Source: Diadema setosum | Taxonomy: Eukaryota > Echinodermata > Echinoidea > Diadematoida > Diadematidae | Assembly: GCA_033980235.1 (NCBI GenBank) | Contig: CM067065.1 | Location: 6,279,328-6,343,327 of the forward strand | DNA: 64,000 bases | Reading direction: 5' to 3' | Shown here: positions 58,075-64,000 of the stretch, piece after piece | How the letters are laid out: each line of letters starts with the position of its first letter | Position numbering within the stretch: position 1 is the first letter of the stretch | Program-made: the position numbers and the translations under genes | The notes under the pieces: model-generated | The model's input: the letters and a program-made list of their open reading frames with translations, nothing else | What the model was told of the DNA's origin: nothing | Databases searched by the model: none

Positions 58075-59910
58075 TTAAATGAATATATAAAGTCTTTGTG
58101 GAGTACAGAGAGCTATCTCACCACTCTCAAACTCTTGTAGGTTGTACCAAAATCTCCCTGATGTTTTTATTTGGAAACCACTGATGAGGCTGTGCACGTA
58201 CTCCAGATTTCCCGTGTATCGATCGATACTGACAAGCCCCTCCTTGTGTTTCACCCAGGCTACAATAACCGAATCATCTCGACAAAGAGCTGGGTAGGCA
58301 TACATATCCTTCTCCATCAAGACATTCTGCTTCGTTCCCCTACCATCAAGGCTGACGACAGCTAATCCATGTGTCAGTATCAGTTTCCCTGTGTTGTGAA
58401 AGGAGAATAATTGCAGGGGTGTATATCCATAACACATCATACATCTGACAGCCTTACCACCCTGTGGCGTAAATACCTGGATCTTCTTGAGTTCCCTATA
58501 ACCCACGTAGATATCGTCATCTTTATCAACAGTGAGACCACCAGACCCTCCAACAAGGCTACTCATCGTCTCGAACGTGACGTCAAGCCTCTCCCACTGT
58601 GGAGTGTAGAGTGACACCTTGCCATTCATTTTGCGTACTACACTTCGGCCATCAGACAGGAATCCAATTCTTATGACTTTGACATCCTTCAGCACGGTCT
58701 GCTGTAACTTGCCATCAGGGGAGTAGAGATGGATTCCGCCATTATACGATCCCACCGCCATCTTTCCGCCTGGTGCACGAGCGATACATTCCATGCTACA
58801 ATTGCTAGGGAGCTCTACATCTGCTTTGACTCCCCACGTATAACCTTTCAACTGTCCAAGACAAAGTTCATTAAACGTCTCGTGTCTACCGAATGAAATC
58901 TGAGCTCGTTCCGTCACACCTCTCGGTGATCGGTCGTCAGGATCATCTCGTCCCAGAAAGCTCTTCAAGTTTTCGCAAAGCGTGTCGTGTGCAAACAAGG
59001 CGTCTTTTTCCAGCGGTACCTTCATACCGTTAGATACCAGCTCTTCCATAGCGTTCATATGCCGTAATGCTCGTCGACTCTCTTCCTCCATGACTTGTAA
59101 TTCCTTCCCGAATTTTTCAGACCAATGTTTCGCTTGACTTTTTAGGGCTTTTCTTCTGTCTGACAATAGCTGCATGTATTCCTCGTACGTCTTGTCGATG
59201 TCTTCATTGAGCTTTCTCAACATGATTGTTATTTCATTGCGTTGTGTGTCTATGAACTTGATATGATTTTGAATAGTTGTTTTCTTTGATTGTGTTTTTT
59301 TATTCAACTCCTTGATATTTTGCATTACCTTTTCCTCATGGATAGCTGCCTCTTCGATATCATGTCCTGCTTTTGAGTGTCTCAACATCCCACACTTACA
59401 GCAGACGTACTCACGACATCCAGTGCAGAAACACTCCTCATCATCATAAGGATGTTTCTTACATTTCCTTCGCCTCTTAAGCGGAACTTTTCCCGAGAGC
59501 ACCTCGCTAATGGGCATCACCTCGTGGTTTGAGACCGGTTTCCAGAGAGAGTGGCCGTTCTCACACGATTTACACATATATTTCCCACAGTCTGGACAGT
59601 AGCACACAGCTGGCGACTTGCCGTCCATCTCACAAACTGTGCATGTTGGACTCTGGATTTTCACTTCGTCCACGAGAGAACTCACCGGTATGTTGGTTTG
59701 CAACTTATCCACATCTCCACTGGGCAGGGGCGTTTCTTTCCTGCATATAGGGCATGTTATAGTTTTCTTGTCGGACTGAGTTTGGGATATTAGTTGAAGA
59801 CAGTCTTTGCAGAACGTGTGAGAGCATGTCAGTGATTTAGGTTGGTTGAAAAGAGTCAGACAGATAGGACACTCCAGATTCTGGCTGATGATCTGATGAA
59901 ACGTTGCCAT
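58075..59910 (-). CDS. TRIM-family protein with RING, two B-boxes, coiled coil and C-terminal propeller (copy 3, intact)
   Basis: 611 residues in one coding exon, predicted cytosolic E3 ubiquitin ligase. RING ligands are C14, C17, C29, H31, C34, C37, C53 and C56. B-box 1 ligands are about C90, C93, C105, C108, C113, C116 and H120. B-box 2 is about C150, H153, C162, C165, C170, C173, H178 and H183. The coiled coil is about 185-290 and the propeller-like region about 345-611, with SPDGK, LSDGRS and VDKDDDIYVGY repeats. The ATG has an ideal CACCATGG context. The upstream splice acceptor used by copies 1 and 2 (CTATTAG) reads CTATTGA here; a replacement AG (CAAATAG) lies 6 bases before the ATG. 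It is closest by eye to copy 1 in the propeller (VYTPQ/LYTPQWE, PGGKMA). The substrate is unknown. Confidence 0.9.
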   Translation of the reverse strand: MATFHQIISQNLECPICLTLFNQPKSLTCSHTFCKDCLQLISQTQSDKKTITCPICRKETPLPSGDVDKLQTNIPVSSLVDEVKIQSPTCTVCEMDGKSPAVCYCPDCGKYMCKSCENGHSLWKPVSNHEVMPISEVLSGKVPLKRRRKCKKHPYDDEECFCTGCREYVCCKCGMLRHSKAGHDIEEAAIHEEKVMQNIKELNKKTQSKKTTIQNHIKFIDTQRNEITIMLRKLNEDIDKTYEEYMQLLSDRRKALKSQAKHWSEKFGKELQVMEEESRRALRHMNAMEELVSNGMKVPLEKDALFAHDTLCENLKSFLGRDDPDDRSPRGVTERAQISFGRHETFNELCLGQLKGYTWGVKADVELPSNCSMECIARAPGGKMAVGSYNGGIHLYSPDGKLQQTVLKDVKVIRIGFLSDGRSVVRKMNGKVSLYTPQWERLDVTFETMSSLVGGSGGLTVDKDDDIYVGYRELKKIQVFTPQGGKAVRCMMCYGYTPLQLFSFHNTGKLILTHGLAVVSLDGRGTKQNVLMEKDMYAYPALCRDDSVIVAWVKHKEGLVSIDRYTGNLEYVHSLISGFQIKTSGRFWYNLQEFESGEIALCTPQRLYIFI

Positions 59911-59929
59911 GGTGTCTATTTGTCAATAG

Positions 59930-62330
59930 CAAAAGAAATACAAAGTAGTAAAAACATCGATAAGTACCATAAAAAATGAGTTTAGCGTTTACCAGATAGA
60001 AGAGGCGAAAGTTCGTGCGAAACATGTTGTTAGAATGTACGCATTCTTAAAACCGAACGTAATAATGAAGCACGATCTAACAGACCAGTATGAATGTTAT
60101 GTTTTTTATTATTTTTTGACGAGGATGCTTTTTTTCGGGTTCAAAGAAACTTCATTATTTAGGATGGTTCATTTGAGTGGAGGAGATCACATTAACGTAT
60201 TGAGTGGTCCCGTTCTACGATGGCATACAGGTGATGTAGAATAAATAATTTTGTCCGTCATCTCTCGACACTCTGATCGAGTTTCGAATATCATAAAAAT
60301 ATGAATAGCCACCCCTCTCTTTCATTTCGGTTGCTAAAGAAATAAAGAGAAATTGATTAAGTAGGACACAGTTAAATCATTACAAAGAACAGTCCTAAAG
60401 AGGTCAGACATTATTATTTCAAATTTCATTTCATTTCATTTCATTTATTTCCACTTTCGTAATTTGTTTACAAAGTTATATACACATGTCATGAAATGCC
60501 CTAACTTACCATCTCTTTGCACAAATGGTTGGACATTGATTTATTTGAAGTGGAGACAACGATTACTATTTAGTTTTATTGTCATGCAGCATATTTCTTA
60601 CATTCTTATTGATCTGTCGGTTTTTCTGTTTTGCATAGTGTCAACTCTATTACAAATATGGATACAGTATATTTCGTTTTACTAATCATGTTTACCTCAA
60701 ATCAGCGAACTCATAACAGAAAAAAAAAGAATATCTACCAGACAAACAGAAAAGAGTGAATTATCCAGTTATCATACATTATCTGTAACACTCTACGTGT
60801 GAGGCACAATCTTTAGGTAGATATACGAGTATGAATTGTATGCTTACCAAATATGCCGCACTTCCGAGTTCAATACTGCTGATTAATGTCTGACTCCGAA
60901 GTACCATACACGACCTTACGATCTAATGTCTAATCAGCCTGTTGGAAGATCCTCACACATATGAAATTGAATGTGGTCTTACTTTTAGACCCAATTGAAA
61001 TATACTCGTGAACAGTTTCTTATTTTCGACAGAGGGAGGGATTACACAGCGCTCACAAAATGGCCGAGCAGTTTTCAGAGGGATGTCTGTATTTTTCGTG
61101 ACCTTTCACTCTCACCCATTATATTTATAGAAACTGGTTTTCCCCATGCACATGTTAAACAATCTAGTGTGTATATGCCTAATTGAAATCACAGCGAAAT
61201 CATGAACGTTCAACTTGCACATTGAGCCGTTCGTACATGATTTTGATATTCTGTCTTTCAGTGAACTGAGGGGATACTTTTAGCGTATCACCATCCGACT
61301 TGCAATGGACTTGCAATCTATGCTTCGACGGAAAATGGCGCTGATCACCAAGTCTCATAAGTAGTCAATCCTAATTGTAAACTGCCTCCGCCTCGTAAAT
61401 ATTACACATTGACCCACTAGGCAGGGTGATATCTCATGTCAGTGGAAATAGAAATGACGAAATACATGTAGGACTTTTTCAGCTCTTAGACTTTTGATGT
61501 GAACTAGTGCTGCCGTATAGAATTTATAAGCCTTACTTTGGTAAATTCACACCAAAATATTTCGCATCACACATATATGCATATCACTATGTGCAAAAGA
61601 CTTTGTGATAAAATTATAGGAGGAGAAGCTTATTCGTGTTTGGACAACTATGCCTGAAACGTTCATATTCTTGAGCTGTAAGACATATGATATTATTTTA
61701 TTTCTTTCGACTAACAATTCCATTTCATTTGTGACAATCTGGCAAGCATATGCTTAAGAATTAGTTTGAAACGATCCCCTCTAGCAGCAAGGATAGAGTG
61801 GGATTTTTTTCATCAATATTTCAATATATAATTTTTGTGTTATTTATATATTTCAATCAAATATTCGCACGTACCAATGGGAAGGTATATTATATAAGAG
61901 TATAATTTTCTATATTGTATACTTTATATTGTTCGAAAAACAATATGTTATAATAATGGAAAGGGAAAAGGGGAGGGTTACAAGTCGATCACACAAACAT
62001 ACGTACATACACAACGACACACATGCACACACTCATACACACCAACATATGGCTTCAACATAAGTCATTGTGCAAACAAGCCTCTCAACAGTAGAAGTTA
62101 CTATTTATCCACATGTTAACAAGGAGTTTCCGTTATTGACAGACATACACTGCAGCAGTCGTACGCAGCCACGCAGACAACACGCAAATACACAGTGTAC
62201 TTGAACGAGTGAACGAGCAACAGATTTACTCCTGTAAGAAGCTCACTTTAATTTCATGCATGCAATTACATCCATCAACCCCCCCCCCCCCAAAAAAAAA
62301 AGGGGGAATGAAAATTTATAAGGAGAATAG
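59930..62330. repeat. Segmental duplication, upstream block of TRIM unit 3 and start of a fourth downstream block
   Basis: Collinear with 21990-25640: the GCTCACAAAATGGCCGAGCA segment (61050), the CGCACGTACCAATGGGAAG segment (61870), then the AC-rich and ACACGCAAATACACA segments (61980-62230) that start the next downstream block. The match ends at the C/A tract near 62280-62300. No gene is supported. Confidence 0.75.
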
Positions 62331-62398
62331 ATCCGCCTATGTAGAAAAGACATGCATCGTTCCTTGTCAATAACAGACAAACTTGGAAAAAGTGCAAT

Positions 62399-63088
62399 TG
62401 TGACCGTGCATCACAAAACGAACAAAAAGTCGCACACACTGATTTTGTGTGAGGACTGAAAATAGGTGAAATGGGTCAACCTAGCCGATCCTGACTTTTT
62501 TATATTTTCTGAAAGAGCAAGTCTTCTTCTACATTATATGCTAAAATTTGGGATCATAAAACGGGCAGGAGGGTGCGTTGTTTAGCAGTTTATCTCGAAC
62601 ACGTATTTGATAGAATAGTGTGATTAGGTGTGTCTTGTCCCCTTTTCGTGTCTTAAAAACCTTGTACACACTCTTCACTTTCAACAATATAACTTTTGAA
62701 AGGATAATGCTACTGCTTCGAAAGTTGGCATTAATTAAGGACAGGAAGTGTTAATAAGCCATGCTCAATGTCAGTTTAATTTGATAATCCCTTCATTGTT
62801 GTTACTCTGGTGGTTTACATCCTGCTTTTTGTCCCATTCATTGCACAGCCATCACGGCTTGGTAAAAAATTAGCGCTTGAATAGACACTGTACTTCAAAG
62901 CCTCTTTTCTCAATTCACACTTATCCCGAGTGTGTGCTTTCTTTCCAATATTCAGATAGGTTAGGAGAGTCCATTTGATTTGAGTTATAAATCGTTTTAA
63001 AACTTAAAGTCTGTTCTTTCAGAATATGCTCTTAACTAAAATTTCATGTCTTGGCGACTTTGTGTTTGTTTTGTGATGCAGGGTCACA
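62399..63088. mobile_element. MITE-like DNA transposon, copy 2 (690 bp)
   Basis: Same TGTGAC...GTCACA ends as the copy at 3169-3857, and similar along its length. The flanking sequence GTGCAAT / ATTTGTCATCGTTGCCTTT is uninterrupted at 52427-52450, giving an empty-site comparison within the window. Confidence 0.85.
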
Positions 63089-63159
63089 ATTTGTCATCGT
63101 TGCCTTTGAAGTTTGTGTTCAATGGCCTCCATTTCTTCCGTCGTGTTCTCCTTTGAATA

Positions 63160-64000
63160 ATGAATAACGAACCTGCACACGAAGCTGTGGACCAATATTT
63201 AACAGATCATCATAGTGAATACTTCACAATTGACGAATTCAATTCCGAATTTTGCCCCCAAACTGGAAATGATAGTCGATCTGTTCACAGTTTTTCCATA
63301 GATAAATACTTCAGCCTCATTCATATCAATTCACGAAGCTTGAATAAGAACTTTGAATCAATCGAAACGCTCTTAAACTCTCTTCACCATTTTGCCTTTT
63401 CCGTAATAGGAATTTCTGAAACTTGGTTGCATTATTGTCTCCCCAAATATGTTTAGTATTCAAAATTATGATATGATTCGTGCAGATAGAAGGACTGGAA
63501 GAGGAGGTGGAGTAGCCTTGTATATACATAATCAACTTCGTTACAAACTCCGACCTGACTTATCCATCAATGGTGTTGAAAGCTTATTCGTTGAAATTAT
63601 AAATGATAAAACTAAAAATATTATTATAGGTATTATTTATAGACCACCAAATAACGAAATAGATTTATTTCTAGACAGCATTGAAATTTTTTCAAATAAA
63701 ATTATTCATGAAAATAAAAGTTTGTTTTTAATGGGGGATTACAATATTGATTTACTAAGTACGACAAACCATAATTCTTCTAGATTTCATAACACATTAT
63801 CATTAAGTAGTCTTTATCCTCACATTAATAAGCCTACGAGAATCTGTAACACCACGTCAACTGAAACTTTAATCGACAACATCTTCTCTAACATTATTGA
63901 TAAAAATTATACTAATGGTATACTTTATTTAGATATATCTGATCATCTTCCCATATTTACCATTCACGAGCAGATTGGAAACGTTCAACCAAACAAAAAT
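63160..64000 (+). pseudogene. LINE retrotransposon 5' part, AP endonuclease domain, one frameshift, runs off the window
   Basis: The ATG at 63160 opens a 98-codon frame containing IHINSRSLN and ISETWL, standard N-terminal motifs of LINE-encoded AP endonucleases. One extra base near 63432-63436 shifts the frame and ends it at 63456. The other frame then continues open to the window end with GRGGGVALY, IYRPPN, MGDYNIDLL and SDHLPIF, the downstream endonuclease motifs. The reverse transcriptase would lie beyond the window. The clade is probably CR1/Jockey-related, not determined. The single indel and otherwise clean frame suggest a fairly young copy. Confidence 0.85.

Overview
This is a eukaryotic, animal window, probably from an echinoderm and most likely a sea urchin. 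The evidence is AT-rich DNA full of microsatellites and transposons, a Gmr1-type gypsy element (a group known from deuterostomes), and a family of single-coding-exon TRIM genes. The species call is inference. There are no operons or prokaryotic features. A 200-base assembly gap lies at 8882-9081.

Layout. 1-2761 (minus strand) is the 5' part of a short-LTR Ty3/gypsy retrotransposon: LTR, primer site, a ~1 kb leader carrying ten tandem hairpin units, and a gag-protease frame broken once. 3169-3857 and 62399-63088 are two copies of one MITE. 5811-8047 is a hAT-like element with an 8-bp target duplication and a nested pogo-like MITE. 8193-10660 is an array of ~165-bp units in two opposing orientations around the gap. 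From about 12.8 kb the window is dominated by a segmental duplication unit of roughly 9-12 kb, arranged as downstream block, minus-strand TRIM gene, upstream block. It is seen three times, with TRIM copies at 18417-20311 (frameshifted), 32717-34558 (intact) and 58075-59910 (intact), and it is interrupted by LINEs, MITEs and other insertions.

Between the second and third TRIM genes sits a complete, very young Ty3/gypsy element (39779-48222). It has 1832-bp LTRs with one difference seen by eye, a 5-bp target duplication, a proline-tRNA-type primer site, and one uninterrupted 1493-residue gag-pol frame with integrase placed before reverse transcriptase (Gmr1-type order) and a SCAN-like capsid segment. 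Two oppositely oriented copies of another repeat, each with a perfect 28-bp hairpin, flank it. The window ends in the 5' part of a LINE with an AP endonuclease domain.

How the genes relate: the host genes are a locally duplicating set of RING/B-box/coiled-coil/propeller proteins, expected to be ubiquitin E3 ligases. The rest is mobile DNA in several states of decay. The most interesting observations are the covarying hairpin array in the gypsy leader (about 1697-2076), the intact Gmr1-type element, and the in-frame palindromic insertion inside the first TRIM copy. All boundaries of diverged repeats are by-eye estimates.
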